Notes under the pieces: generated by a model
Told to the model about the DNA's origin: nothing
The model's input: only the letters and a program-made list of their open reading frames with translations
Database searches by the model: none
Made by a program: the position numbers and the translations under genes
DNA from: Streptomyces clavifer
GTDB taxonomy: Bacteria > Actinomycetota > Actinomycetes > Streptomycetales > Streptomycetaceae
DNA length: 64,000 nucleotides
Assembly: GCA_014651175.1 (NCBI GenBank)
Contig: BMWJ01000006.1
Coordinates: forward strand, 1-64,000
Direction of reading: 5' to 3'
In this document: positions 1-8,871 of the stretch, one piece after another
Position numbering within the stretch: position 1 is the stretch's first letter
Layout of the letters: the number at the start of each line of letters is the position of its first letter

Positions 1-200
1 CCTTCGTTCTTGCGTTTCCGACTCTATCAGACTCTTTCGTGTCCGATTCCCGGTCGAAGCGGGCCCCCTGCGAGCAGAGGATTTACGCTTTCCAGTTCTT
101 CGCTTTCGCGTTTCCCTTTCCGGCGAGTCCGACTCTACCAGGCCTTTTCCTATTCCCTTGACCACGTCCTGCAGACATGCAGGGGCGCAGATCAGAGTTA
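1..200 (-). promoter_or_regulatory. rRNA operon promoter/leader region (16S gene would lie off the left edge)
   Basis: Read on the minus strand, this stretch resembles the leader that precedes 16S rRNA in Streptomyces. Two similar blocks each contain GTAGAGTCGGA or ATAGAGTCGGA, with TAGAGT -10-like hexamers at 132-137 and 21-26, 111 bp apart. The blocks are joined by purine-rich sequence with repeated CGAAAG/GAAAAG runs. Streptomyces rrn operons have several tandem promoters upstream of such a leader. The -35 elements are not convincing by eye and no mature rRNA is inside the window. The assignment rests on remembered leader sequences, so the right boundary is approximate. Confidence 0.65.
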
Positions 201-440
201 CAGTCTGGGCTTGAGAGTCGCCGCCGACCCCCGACTCAAAGTCGCGTTGGGGCCAGGCAGGAGTACGACAGTACAGGTCGCTGTGAGGCGAGGCAAATCG
301 TTGCCGGTGCACCCCTAGGGCCGCCAACCGGTAGCTCTCGGGCGGAACCGGGACTTCATATGACTTACGCTGCTGATCAGTACGCCGTCCTTCATCAGCC
401 ACGGCGGCGACATACGAATCTCCACCCCTGGGAGGCTCCC

Positions 441-890
441 ATGACCACAGTGACGTCCCCTCTTGCCGGCCGCGCCATCGGGCTCACCGCGGTTCCCGAC
501 CCGGTTTTCTCCGGCGCGATGGTGGGTCCCGGTACCGCCATCGACCCCGTGCGCGAGCCGTCCGAGGCCGTCTCACCGGTCGACGGCATCATCGTCTCCC
601 TCCACCCCCACGCCTTCGTCGTCGTGGACGACCAGGGACACGGTGTGCTGACCCACCTCGGGATCGACACCGTGCAGCTCAACGGCGAGGGCTTCGAGCT
701 CCTCGTGAACAAGGGGGACACGGTGACCCGCGGTCAGGGCATCGTGCGCTGGAACCCCGCCGCTGTCGAGGCGGCCGGCAAGTCGGCCATCTGTCCGGTC
801 GTGGCCCTCGAAGCCACCGCGGACTCCCTCTCCGACGTACGCGAGGACGGCGACGTGAAGGTCGGTGACGTGCTCTTCGGCTGGCAGTGA
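441..890 (+). CDS. crr: PTS glucose-type enzyme IIA component
   Basis: This 149-residue soluble phosphocarrier accepts phosphate from HPr and passes it to the IIB domains of sugar permeases. In Streptomyces the equivalent protein serves N-acetylglucosamine uptake. The fold signature is clear: PVDGIIVSLHPHAF near residues 48-61, then GVLTHLGIDTVQLNG with His72 as the expected phosphorylated residue, and a C-terminal GDVLFGW. The ATG is chosen because GGGAGG lies about 6 nt upstream and the protein then has the family length of about 150; the frame stays open further upstream without homology. ptsI follows 93 bp later on the same strand. The gene for HPr is not in the window. Confidence 0.93.
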   Translation: MTTVTSPLAGRAIGLTAVPDPVFSGAMVGPGTAIDPVREPSEAVSPVDGIIVSLHPHAFVVVDDQGHGVLTHLGIDTVQLNGEGFELLVNKGDTVTRGQGIVRWNPAAVEAAGKSAICPVVALEATADSLSDVREDGDVKVGDVLFGWQ

Positions 891-983
891 CACTCCGCGC
901 AGTAGTGGCGCACCAGTAGGGGCACCAGCCAGTCGGGTATCCACCGCGGTGGCACGGCCGCCGCACAATCGGAGACGGGTCAA

Positions 984-2654
984 ATGGAGACAACGCTGCG
1001 AGGCGTCGGCGTGAGCCACGGAGTGGCGATCGGCGAAGTTCGGCACATGGGTACGGCCGTACTGGAGCCGCCCGCAAAACAGATTCCCGCGGAGGAGGCC
1101 GAGCGCGAACAGGGGCGTGCCCGCCAGGCCGTGGAAGCTGTCGCCGCCGACCTGATCGCGCGCGGCAACCTGGCGGGGGGCGAGGCCCAGCACGTCCTCG
1201 AGGCACAGGCCATGATGGCGCAGGACCCCGAGCTGATGGCCGATGTGGATCGCCGTATCGCGGTCGGCAGCACCGCGGAGCGTGCCGTGTACGACGCGTT
1301 CGCCTCTTACCGGGCCCTGCTGGCCAACGCCGGGGAGTACCTGGCGGGACGCGTCGCCGACCTCGACGACGTGCGCAACCGCATCGTGGCGCGACTGCTC
1401 GGCGTTCCGATGCCGGGTGTGCCGGACAGCGATGAGCCGTACGTGCTGATCGCGCGGGACCTGGCCCCGGCCGACACCGCGCTGCTCGACCCGACGCTGG
1501 TCCTCGGGTTCGTCACCGAGGAAGGCGGACCGACCAGCCACAGCGCGATCCTGGCGCGGGCGCTCGGAGTACCCGCCGTAGTGGCCCTCCCCGGAGCCGG
1601 CGAGATCGCCGAGGGCACCGTCGTCGCGGTCGACGGCAGCACCGGTGAGATCTTCGTCGAGCCGAGCGAGGAGAAGCGCGCCGAGATGGAGAGCGCCGCG
1701 GCGGCCCGCAGGGCGGCGCTGTCGGCCACGACCGGGCCCGGTGCCACGTCCGACGGACACAAGGTGCCGCTGCTCGCCAACGTCGGCGGCCCCGCCGACG
1801 TGCCCGCGGCTCTGGAGGCCGGCGCCGAGGGTGTCGGGCTGTTCCGTACGGAGTTCCTGTTCCTGGACGACAGCAAGCAGGCGCCGTCCGAGGAGAAGCA
1901 GGTCGCGGCGTACCGCGCGGTGCTCGAGGCGTTCCCCGAAGGTCGCGTGGTCGTGCGGGTGCTCGACGCGGGTGCGGACAAGCCGCTGGAGTTCCTGACT
2001 CCGGCGGACGAGCCGAACCCGGCCCTGGGTGTCCGCGGGCTGCGCAGCCTGCTGGACCACCCCGATGTGCTGCGGACCCAGCTGACGGCTCTGTCCAGGG
2101 CGGTCGAGGGCCTGCCCGTCTACCTCGAGGTCATGGCACCGATGGTGGCCGACCGTGCCGACGCCAAGGCCTTCGCGGACGCCTGCCGTGAGGCGGGCCT
2201 GCAGGCCAAGTTCGGTGCGATGGTGGAGATTCCGTCAGCCGCGCTGAGGGCGCGATCGATCCTGCAGGAGGTGGAGTTCCTCTCGCTGGGTACCAACGAC
2301 CTCGCGCAGTACACCTTCGCCGCCGACCGTCAGGTGGGTGCCGTGTCCCGGCTGCAGGACCCGTGGCAGCCGGCGCTGCTGGACCTCGTCGCGCTGTCGG
2401 CGGAGGCCGCGAGGGCCGAGGGGAAGAGCTGTGGTGTCTGCGGTGAGGCTGCTGCGGACCCCCTGCTCGCCTGTGTGCTGACCGGTCTGGGGGTCACCTC
2501 GCTGTCGATGGGGGCCGCGTCGATTCCCTACGTGCGCGCGACGCTGGCGAAGCACACGCTCGCTCAGTGCGAGCGTGCGGCCTCCGCCGCGCGTGCGGCG
2601 GACTCCGCCGAGGAGGCGCGGGTCGCCGCGCAGGCGGTGCTGTCCGGCGAGTGA
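984..2654 (+). CDS. ptsI: PTS enzyme I (phosphoenolpyruvate-protein phosphotransferase)
   Basis: This protein autophosphorylates from phosphoenolpyruvate and donates the phosphate to HPr at the head of the PTS relay. At 556 residues it has the normal enzyme I length. The N-terminal HPr-binding half is followed by the swivelling histidine domain with the motif GGPTSHSAILAR, in which His186 is the expected active site. The C-terminal PEP-binding barrel shows GLFRTEFLF, VLDAGADKPLEF, FLSLGTNDLAQYT and a late CGVCGEAAADP. A GGAGACGGG ribosome site precedes the ATG. It sits 93 bp behind crr, consistent with one operon, and is closed by a strong hairpin at 2697-2734. Confidence 0.95.
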   Translation: METTLRGVGVSHGVAIGEVRHMGTAVLEPPAKQIPAEEAEREQGRARQAVEAVAADLIARGNLAGGEAQHVLEAQAMMAQDPELMADVDRRIAVGSTAERAVYDAFASYRALLANAGEYLAGRVADLDDVRNRIVARLLGVPMPGVPDSDEPYVLIARDLAPADTALLDPTLVLGFVTEEGGPTSHSAILARALGVPAVVALPGAGEIAEGTVVAVDGSTGEIFVEPSEEKRAEMESAAAARRAALSATTGPGATSDGHKVPLLANVGGPADVPAALEAGAEGVGLFRTEFLFLDDSKQAPSEEKQVAAYRAVLEAFPEGRVVVRVLDAGADKPLEFLTPADEPNPALGVRGLRSLLDHPDVLRTQLTALSRAVEGLPVYLEVMAPMVADRADAKAFADACREAGLQAKFGAMVEIPSAALRARSILQEVEFLSLGTNDLAQYTFAADRQVGAVSRLQDPWQPALLDLVALSAEAARAEGKSCGVCGEAAADPLLACVLTGLGVTSLSMGAASIPYVRATLAKHTLAQCERAASAARAADSAEEARVAAQAVLSGE

Positions 2655-2696
2655 CGTCTCCGGGCGTGCACGGGCGCGTGTGAGCGGGAGAGGTGC

Positions 2697-2734
2697 AGGG
2701 GGTTCCCGTCGGTTCCGGCCGACGGGAACCCCCT
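2697..2734. terminator. Hairpin terminator between ptsI and the convergent gene
   Basis: A perfect 16-bp inverted repeat, AGGGGGTTCCCGTCGG at 2697-2712 and its complement at 2719-2734, is separated by a 6-nt loop. It sits between two convergent genes, so it probably stops transcription from both sides. Confidence 0.85.
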
Positions 2735-2741
2735 CGCTCTG

Positions 2742-3656
2742 TCAGTGGTGCGTCTCCGGCTCCTCCGCCCCGATGTCGAAGCCCGCGCGGTACTCGACGC
2801 CGGACTCGGGAGAGACGGGTTCGCCCGTGTCGGCGTCGGTGCAGTAGGCGCTGAAGACCTCGCCCGCGGTGAGCGGGACGAGTCCGCCGCGCACCAGGCG
2901 CCAGCCGTGCACGCGGTCCGGACCGTCCGGCGCCGTGGTGCGCAGGACGAGGCCGCCCCGGGTCTCGAGGGCGACGCCCACGGCGAGCACGGTGACGAAC
3001 TCCGTTCCCTCCGACGAGCCGAGCCGGACCGGGCCGTCGGCGTCCCGCTCGGTGTGGACGACGGCGATGAGCTGTTCGTCCTCCGTGGGGGTGCTGCAGA
3101 CCACGTGGTGCGTGCCCGGTCCCGCCGACTCCAGCAGGCGCGTCAGCAGGTGGGAGGCCCGGTCGAAGGCGGCGCGGCCGACGTCCTGCCCGCAGTCGGC
3201 GCAGTCCCCGAGGCCGGCGAGGAGCATCGTGGCGTACTCCCAGGTCGCGCGCCGGACGGCTCGGGAGACCAGGAGCGGGATCAGCGAGTCGAGGGGCTGG
3301 CCGGTGTACGCCACGGTGGCGCCGGCGGACGCGATGTCCGCGACGAAGCGGCTGCGGCTGGCGAGATCATGCGGATCGAGGCCGGCCTCGGTGCAGAACT
3401 CCGCGTAGTCCTCCGGGTCGAAGAGGGCGACCGTGGTGTGCATGCCCTGCGCGGCGAGCGTCCTGAGCAGTCCTTCGATCTGCCGGAGGTAGACGGAGTG
3501 GTCGTCGAAGACGAAGCTCCGGTAGTGGCGCATCACCGCGAAGTCCTCGGCGTCGACCAGGAGGCCGACGGTGCTGGACGCTTCGCGGCGCAGTGCGCGC
3601 CGCATGGATGTGCCGGAACGGTGCCGGCCGCGCTTCGTCTGCTTGATGTGCGCCAT
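2742..3656 (-). CDS. Conserved hypothetical protein of Streptomyces
   Basis: This is a 304-residue soluble protein with a basic N-terminus (MAHIKQTKRGRHRSG) and no signal peptide or membrane segment. A middle segment carries CADCGQD, which might be half of a metal site but has no partner pair. The text around residues 40-90 (VDAEDFAVMRHYRSF ... FDPEDYAEFC) is conserved-looking but I do not recognise a family. The start is the ATG at 3656, which has AGGGGG 6 nt upstream; the frame continues further upstream without a good ribosome site. It converges with ptsI and its start lies 150 bp from the convergent-facing AACS unit. No function is proposed. Confidence 0.75.
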   Translation of the reverse strand: MAHIKQTKRGRHRSGTSMRRALRREASSTVGLLVDAEDFAVMRHYRSFVFDDHSVYLRQIEGLLRTLAAQGMHTTVALFDPEDYAEFCTEAGLDPHDLASRSRFVADIASAGATVAYTGQPLDSLIPLLVSRAVRRATWEYATMLLAGLGDCADCGQDVGRAAFDRASHLLTRLLESAGPGTHHVVCSTPTEDEQLIAVVHTERDADGPVRLGSSEGTEFVTVLAVGVALETRGGLVLRTTAPDGPDRVHGWRLVRGGLVPLTAGEVFSAYCTDADTGEPVSPESGVEYRAGFDIGAEEPETHH

Positions 3657-3748
3657 GAGTCCCCCTGTGCCCTGTCGAACAATGCCCACGTCGAACAATG
3701 CTCACTCAGAGTAATCAGGGGGACTGACAACGGTGCGCCTGCGGCCGG

Positions 3749-5725
3749 TCAGCGGCGCTTTCGGGCGAGGTCCTCGTAGAAGTGGAGGAGTTCGAGGTTG
3801 TCGACGGAGCCGGGATTGACCGCCTTGGCCAGGGCCGTCCCCTGGAGCAGGCGCTTGACCGGGACCTCGATGCGTTTGCCGGTGAGGGTGTGCGGGACGC
3901 CCGGCACTGCGATGACCTCGTCCGGGACGTGGCGTGGGGACAGGTTCTCGCGGATGGTCCGTTTGATGCGGTCGCGGAGGCCGTCGTCGAGCACGGCTCC
4001 TTCGGCGAGGTGGACGAAGAGCGGCATCCAGTAGCCGCCGTCGGGTTCCTCGATGCCGATGACGAGGGACTCCCGGATCTCGGGGAGCCGCTCGACCGCC
4101 TCGTAGATGTCGGCGGAACCCATCCGTACCCCCTGTCTGTTGAGGGTGGAGTCGGAGCGGCCGTGGATGATGACCGAGCCGTGGTCGGTGAGGGTGATCC
4201 AGTCCCCGTGGCGCCAGACGCCGGGATACATGTCGAAGTAGCTGTCGTGGTAGCGGCTGCCGTCGGGGTCGTTCCAGAAGCGGACCGGCATCGAGGGCAG
4301 GGGGGCGGTGACGACCAGCTCGCCGACCTCGCCGGTCAGCGGTCTGCCCGCGGGGTCCCATGCCTGGAGGTCGGTGCCGAGGCAGGGGGCCTGCAGTTCG
4401 CCGATGTGGACCGGCAGGGTCGGGACCGCGCCGGCGAAGCAGCTGCAGACGTCCGTGCCGCCGCTGACGGAGGCGATCCAGAGGTCCTCGGCGACTTCGT
4501 CGTGGAGCCAGCGGAAGCCGTCGGGCGGGAGCGGGGACCCGGTGGTAGCGACGCACTGGACGCGGCTGAGGTCGTGGTCGCGGCCGGGGTGGATGCCCGC
4601 CTTGCGGCAGGCCATGACGTAGGCCGCCGAGGTGCCGAAGAGGGTCGCCCCGGTCTGTTCGGCGACACGCCACTGGGCGCTGATGTCCGGGTGGCCGGGG
4701 CTGCCGTCGTACAGGACGACCGTGGTGCCGGTGAGCAGGCCGGAGACGAGGAAGTTCCACATCATCCAGCCGGTGGAGGTGTACCAGAAGAAGCGGTCCT
4801 CCGGGCCGAGGTCGCAGTGCAGGCCGATCTGCTTGAAGTGCTCCAGGAGGATGCCCCCCTGGGACTGCACGATCGCCTTCGGGAGGCCGGTGGTTCCGGA
4901 GGAGTAGAGCACCCAGAGCGGGTGCTCGAAGGGCACCTGCTCGAAGACGGGTTCGGTGTCGGCGGCGGTGAGGGCGGACCATGCGAGGGCACCCTCGGGC
5001 GTGTCGGTGCCGAGCAGTGGGATGTGGACGACCGCGCGCAGGGTGGGGAGTTCGCGGCGGAGTTCGGCCACGGCCGCGGTGCGGTCGTGCTCCTTGCCGC
5101 CGTAGCGGTAGCCGTCGACGGTGAACAGGACGACGGGTTCCACCTGCTGGAAGCGGTCGAGGACGCTGCGGGCGCCGAAGTCCGGGGCGCAGGAGGTCCA
5201 GACTCCCCCGACCGCCGCGGTCGCGAGGAAGGCGACGACCGCCTGCGGGATGTTGGGGAGGTAACCGCTGACCCGGTCGCCGGGGGTGACGCCGAGCGCG
5301 CGGAGTTCGGCGGCCAGCGAACCTACCTGGCGGCGGAGTTCGGACCACCCGACGGGGACCTGCGTATGGGTCTCGTCGACGTACAGCAGGGCCGGGGCTT
5401 CCGCGCGCAGGGGGTCTTCCGCGGTGCGCAGGGCGTGGTCGGCGTAGTTGAGGGTGGAGCCGGGGAACCACTGGGTACCGGGCATGGTGCGGTCGCCGAT
5501 GACGGTCTCGTACGGGGTGGAGAAGCGTACGTCGAACCAGTCGGCGACGGCCTGCCAGAAGGTGTCCAGCTCGTCGACGGACCAGCGGTGCAGCGCCGGG
5601 TAGCCGCCGTCGGCGGGTGCTCCGTACCGCTCGGCCGCCCAGCGCTGGAAGCGGGTGACGGCCGCGGCCTCGATGCGTTCGGGGGCGGGCTGCCAGAGGG
5701 GGGCTTCGCCGGCTTCTGAGGTCAT
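3749..5725 (-). CDS. Acetoacetyl-CoA synthetase (acetoacetate-CoA ligase)
   Basis: This is a 658-residue adenylate-forming enzyme that activates acetoacetate to acetoacetyl-CoA using ATP and CoA. The AACS-type N-terminus includes PGTQWFPGSTLNYADHAL. It is followed by the AMP-binding core motif YSSGTTGLPKAIVQ near residue 275, the ATSGGTD-like VSGGTDVCSCFAG, and the C-terminal GRSDSTLNRQGVRMGSADIYE hinge region. TLTGKRIEVPVKRLL carries the expected catalytic lysine. The start was chosen at the ATG with AGGGAG just upstream; an in-frame extension to 6076 is low-complexity. It lies alone between a hypothetical gene and the divergent GH31 gene, suggesting a role in ketone-body or polyhydroxybutyrate carbon use. 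Confidence 0.92.
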   Translation of the reverse strand: MTSEAGEAPLWQPAPERIEAAAVTRFQRWAAERYGAPADGGYPALHRWSVDELDTFWQAVADWFDVRFSTPYETVIGDRTMPGTQWFPGSTLNYADHALRTAEDPLRAEAPALLYVDETHTQVPVGWSELRRQVGSLAAELRALGVTPGDRVSGYLPNIPQAVVAFLATAAVGGVWTSCAPDFGARSVLDRFQQVEPVVLFTVDGYRYGGKEHDRTAAVAELRRELPTLRAVVHIPLLGTDTPEGALAWSALTAADTEPVFEQVPFEHPLWVLYSSGTTGLPKAIVQSQGGILLEHFKQIGLHCDLGPEDRFFWYTSTGWMMWNFLVSGLLTGTTVVLYDGSPGHPDISAQWRVAEQTGATLFGTSAAYVMACRKAGIHPGRDHDLSRVQCVATTGSPLPPDGFRWLHDEVAEDLWIASVSGGTDVCSCFAGAVPTLPVHIGELQAPCLGTDLQAWDPAGRPLTGEVGELVVTAPLPSMPVRFWNDPDGSRYHDSYFDMYPGVWRHGDWITLTDHGSVIIHGRSDSTLNRQGVRMGSADIYEAVERLPEIRESLVIGIEEPDGGYWMPLFVHLAEGAVLDDGLRDRIKRTIRENLSPRHVPDEVIAVPGVPHTLTGKRIEVPVKRLLQGTALAKAVNPGSVDNLELLHFYEDLARKRR

Positions 5726-5943
5726 GGGGGCTCCCTGGCCTTTCGGGTACGCGGGGTGTGCGTGTGTCGCGCGCACGTGCTGGGGTGTGCGCGTGAGCGG
5801 CATCCACGGACGATGCCATGTGATCGTCCTTCGCACCAGGGTCGGCCGGACATGGTCGTGTGCGCCGCTGTGTGGTCGGACCACAGGTGAACGGCAGCTG
5901 AACGAACCCTGCTCGCGGCCGGGCGGGTGGCAGGGTGGCCTGC

Positions 5944-8307
5944 ATGGATGGTCGTGACCTGGTGCGTTCGGTGAAGATGGTCGGTTCGGTGCAGGGGCTG
6001 CGCATGGTGCGTGCGGCCTGGCGACGGCAGCGTGCGGACGCGCGGATACCGGCTCCGCGTGGGGCGGAGCGGGCACGGGTGCCGGGCCTGCTGGTGAGTG
6101 CCGAGCCCGGGCCGGGCGGGGGCGTGGTGAAGTTCGCCCGTTCGGAGTTGCTCATCCGTGTGTCCGTCGGCGGTGCGGTGTTCTGGTCGTGGGACGGTGC
6201 GGAGCCGCTGCCCTCGTACGCACTGCCGGGCGCCGCGCCCGAGCCGGATCCGCGGGCGGTGCTGGAGCCCGACAAGAACGGCGGATGGCAGGTGGTGTCG
6301 GAGCGGCTGACGGTGGTGGTGTCGCGGCACGGGGCGGTGGAACTGCGTACGCCGGGCGGTGTGGTGCTGCGCCGGGAGCTGCCGCCGCGCTGGTGGGAGC
6401 CGGTGGGCGGGGGTGCCGCACGGTGGGTGCAGCGGTCCGAGGTGCCGGCTGACGCGCGGTTCTTCGGGCTGGGCGGGCGGGCCGGCGGGCCGCGGCTGCG
6501 CGGCGGCACGTACAGGTTGTGGAACACGGATCCGGGCGGGCGTTTCGGTCCCGGGGACGACCCGCTGTACCTGACGATGCCGGTGCAGGTGGTGGTGTCG
6601 GACGCGGGGACTCATCTGGCGTTCCACGACAACACGTGGGCGGGGCGGGTGACGCTCCGGGAGGGTGAGGAGGGTGCGGGGTCCGGCCATGACCGGCCGG
6701 GGACCTGCGAGGTGCGGATGGAGGGCGGTCCGCTCCGCTGCTGGGTGGTCGCGGGGACGCCGGCCAGGGTGCTGCAGGGCTGGACGGCGCTGAGCGGTGC
6801 GCCCGCGCTGCCGCCGTCGTGGGCGTTGGGTCCGCAGCACGCCCGGTGGGGTTTCGGCAGCGAGGCGGAGGTGCGGCGGATCGTGGCGGGGTACCGGGAG
6901 CGGGGGCTGCCGCTGTCGGTGCTGCACCTGGACATCGACCACTTCGACGCGCATCGGGTGTTCACCGTGGACCGTGAGCGGTTCCCCGATCTGCCCGGGC
7001 TGGCGAAGGAGTTGCGCGAGGACGGGGTGCGGCTGGTGTCGATCGTCGATCCGGCGGTGAAGGCGTCCGCGGGGAACGCGGTGTTCGACAGCGGCCGGGA
7101 GGTCGGCGACGCGGGGGCGTTCGTCCGGGATCCGCGGGGCCGCCCGGTGCTCGGTGAGGTGTGGCCGGGCGAGTGCGTCTATCCGGACTTCACCGATCCG
7201 CTGGTGCGGGAGTGGTGGGGGGCCCTGTACGAGGAGCGGCTGTCGCAGGGGTTCTCCGGGGTGTGGCACGACATGAACGAGCCCGTGGCGTTCTCGGCGT
7301 TCGGCGACCCCTCGCTGCCGCGTTCGGCCCGGCACGCGCTGGAGGGCCGTGGCGGGGACCATCGCGAGGCCCACAACGTATACGGTCTCGCGATGGCACG
7401 GGCCGGGTACGAGGGGCTGCTCAGGCTGCGGCCCCAGGAACGACCGTTCCTCTTCTCCCGTTCCGGTTGGGCGGGGATGCAGCGGTACGGGGGCACCTGG
7501 TCCGGGGACGTGGCCACGGGGTGGCCGGGGATGCGGGCCTCGCTGGCCCTGGTGCTGGGTCTCGGTCTCTGCGGGGTGCCGTACTCGGGTCCGGACGTGG
7601 GCGGTTTCGACGGGTTCCCTTCGCCCGAGCTGTATCTGCGCTGGTTCCAGCTGGGTGCCTACCTGCCGTTGTTCCGGACCCATGCGGCCATCGACGCGGG
7701 GCGGCGGGAGCCGTGGGAGTTCGGGCCGGAGGTGCTCGCGCACGCGAGGGCGGCGCTGGAGGGGCGGGAGCGGCTGCGGCCGTATTTCGTGACGCTGGCG
7801 CAGCTGGCCCGGCTGACGGGTGCTCCGTACGTCCGGCCGATGTGGTGGGGCGCGTCCGCGGACCGGGCGCTGCGGGAGTGCGAGGACGCGTTCCTGTTGG
7901 GCGACTCGCTGCTCGTGGCTCCGGTGATGGAGCACGGGGCGGACCGCAGGGCGGTGCGGCTGCCGCGGGGGCGCTGGTACGACACGGCGACCGGGGCGGC
8001 GTACGAGGGGCCGGGGCAGGTGCTGGTGGATGCGCCGCTGTCCCGGATCCCGGTGCTGGCCCGGGCGGGTGCGGTGATCCCGGTGCGGGGCGGGGACGGG
8101 GGTCTCGAGCTGGAGGTGTGGGCTCCGGCGGCCGGCCGCAGCGGGGGCGGGCTCGTCGTGCGGGACGCCGGCGACGGGTGGGCACGGGCGGAGGTCGAGC
8201 GGTACACGTCGCGCGTCGCGGACGGGCGCGTGGTGGTCGAGCGGGAGGGCGAGGAGGGGCGGGTGGCGTATCCGGTGCGGGTGCGGGGGCTGCCGGGTCA
8301 GCGGTAG
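5944..8307 (+). CDS. Glycoside hydrolase family 31 alpha-glucosidase-like enzyme
   Basis: This 787-residue enzyme should hydrolyse or transfer terminal alpha-linked glucosyl or xylosyl residues. The GH31 barrel is evident. GVWHDMNEP supplies the nucleophile Asp443, RSGWAGMQRYGGTWSGD supplies the likely acid/base Asp522, and PYSGPDVGGFDG and FRTHAA sit at the subsite wall. A beta-sandwich N-terminal domain and a C-terminal sandwich domain flank the barrel. No signal peptide is obvious, so a cytosolic location is likely. The ATG at 5944 has AGGG 8 nt upstream; GTG at 5935 is an alternative. The 3' end overlaps the convergent Nudix gene by 10 bp. Confidence 0.9.
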   Translation: MDGRDLVRSVKMVGSVQGLRMVRAAWRRQRADARIPAPRGAERARVPGLLVSAEPGPGGGVVKFARSELLIRVSVGGAVFWSWDGAEPLPSYALPGAAPEPDPRAVLEPDKNGGWQVVSERLTVVVSRHGAVELRTPGGVVLRRELPPRWWEPVGGGAARWVQRSEVPADARFFGLGGRAGGPRLRGGTYRLWNTDPGGRFGPGDDPLYLTMPVQVVVSDAGTHLAFHDNTWAGRVTLREGEEGAGSGHDRPGTCEVRMEGGPLRCWVVAGTPARVLQGWTALSGAPALPPSWALGPQHARWGFGSEAEVRRIVAGYRERGLPLSVLHLDIDHFDAHRVFTVDRERFPDLPGLAKELREDGVRLVSIVDPAVKASAGNAVFDSGREVGDAGAFVRDPRGRPVLGEVWPGECVYPDFTDPLVREWWGALYEERLSQGFSGVWHDMNEPVAFSAFGDPSLPRSARHALEGRGGDHREAHNVYGLAMARAGYEGLLRLRPQERPFLFSRSGWAGMQRYGGTWSGDVATGWPGMRASLALVLGLGLCGVPYSGPDVGGFDGFPSPELYLRWFQLGAYLPLFRTHAAIDAGRREPWEFGPEVLAHARAALEGRERLRPYFVTLAQLARLTGAPYVRPMWWGASADRALRECEDAFLLGDSLLVAPVMEHGADRRAVRLPRGRWYDTATGAAYEGPGQVLVDAPLSRIPVLARAGAVIPVRGGDGGLELEVWAPAAGRSGGGLVVRDAGDGWARAEVERYTSRVADGRVVVEREGEEGRVAYPVRVRGLPGQR

Positions 8308-8810
8308 CGGCCGGCGAACCAGGAGCGCACGGCCTGGGTGTGCAGGGGGAAGGCGAGTTCGTCCGGGGTGCGCAGTACGGCGTATCCCTCGGTCTCGTCG
8401 GTGGGTACGGAGGGCGGGAGGTCTTCTGCGGGGCGGGGCGGCAGGAGGCCGAAGAGGAGGAGGTGGCCGTCCGGGGAGCTCAGGGCCTCGGCGAGACGTA
8501 CGTCCGTCTCCTCGGCCCTGATGCCGGTCTCCTCGCACAGTTCGCGGACGACCGCGTGGCGCCAGTCCTCGGTGTGGTCGACGTACCCGCCGGGGAGCGC
8601 GATACCGCCCGTGCGCGGCGGGACGGTGCGGGTGATGACGACGAGTCCCGTGTCGCCCCCGCCGGTCACGGGCAGCAGGGCGACGGCGACCGGCAGCGGG
8701 TTGCGGTAGGCGGTGTGCCCGCAGGAGGCACAGGTGCGCGGCCAGGGTGCGGGTGCGGACGGGACGGCGGAGTACGGGGCTCCGCAGCCGCCGCAGTGGG
8801 AGTCCTTCAC
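8298..8810 (-). CDS. Nudix hydrolase with N-terminal zinc ribbon
   Basis: This 170-residue protein has a CGGC...CASC zinc ribbon in residues 6-30 followed by a Nudix domain. The Nudix box spans residues 74-97, reading GGYVDHTEDWRHAVVRELCE and then ETG. It retains the glutamates that bind the divalent metal, so pyrophosphohydrolase activity on a nucleoside diphosphate-linked compound is expected. The zinc ribbon arrangement recalls NADH pyrophosphatase-like Nudix proteins, but the substrate cannot be read from the sequence. It overlaps the 3' end of the GH31 gene and diverges from the dipeptidase gene with 61 bp between the starts. Confidence 0.88.
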   Translation of the reverse strand: MKDSHCGGCGAPYSAVPSAPAPWPRTCASCGHTAYRNPLPVAVALLPVTGGGDTGLVVITRTVPPRTGGIALPGGYVDHTEDWRHAVVRELCEETGIRAEETDVRLAEALSSPDGHLLLFGLLPPRPAEDLPPSVPTDETEGYAVLRTPDELAFPLHTQAVRSWFAGRYR

Positions 8811-8871
8811 GGGGCGGACTGTATCCGATCACTCTTCTCCTGCGGCCCCGGAGCTGATAGACGATGTGCCC

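Noticed and set aside
200..440. DasR-type operator upstream of crr
   Set aside because: One was expected from the S. coelicolor crr-ptsI precedent, but no convincing match to ACTGGTCTAGACCAGT was seen in the 240 bp before the gene.
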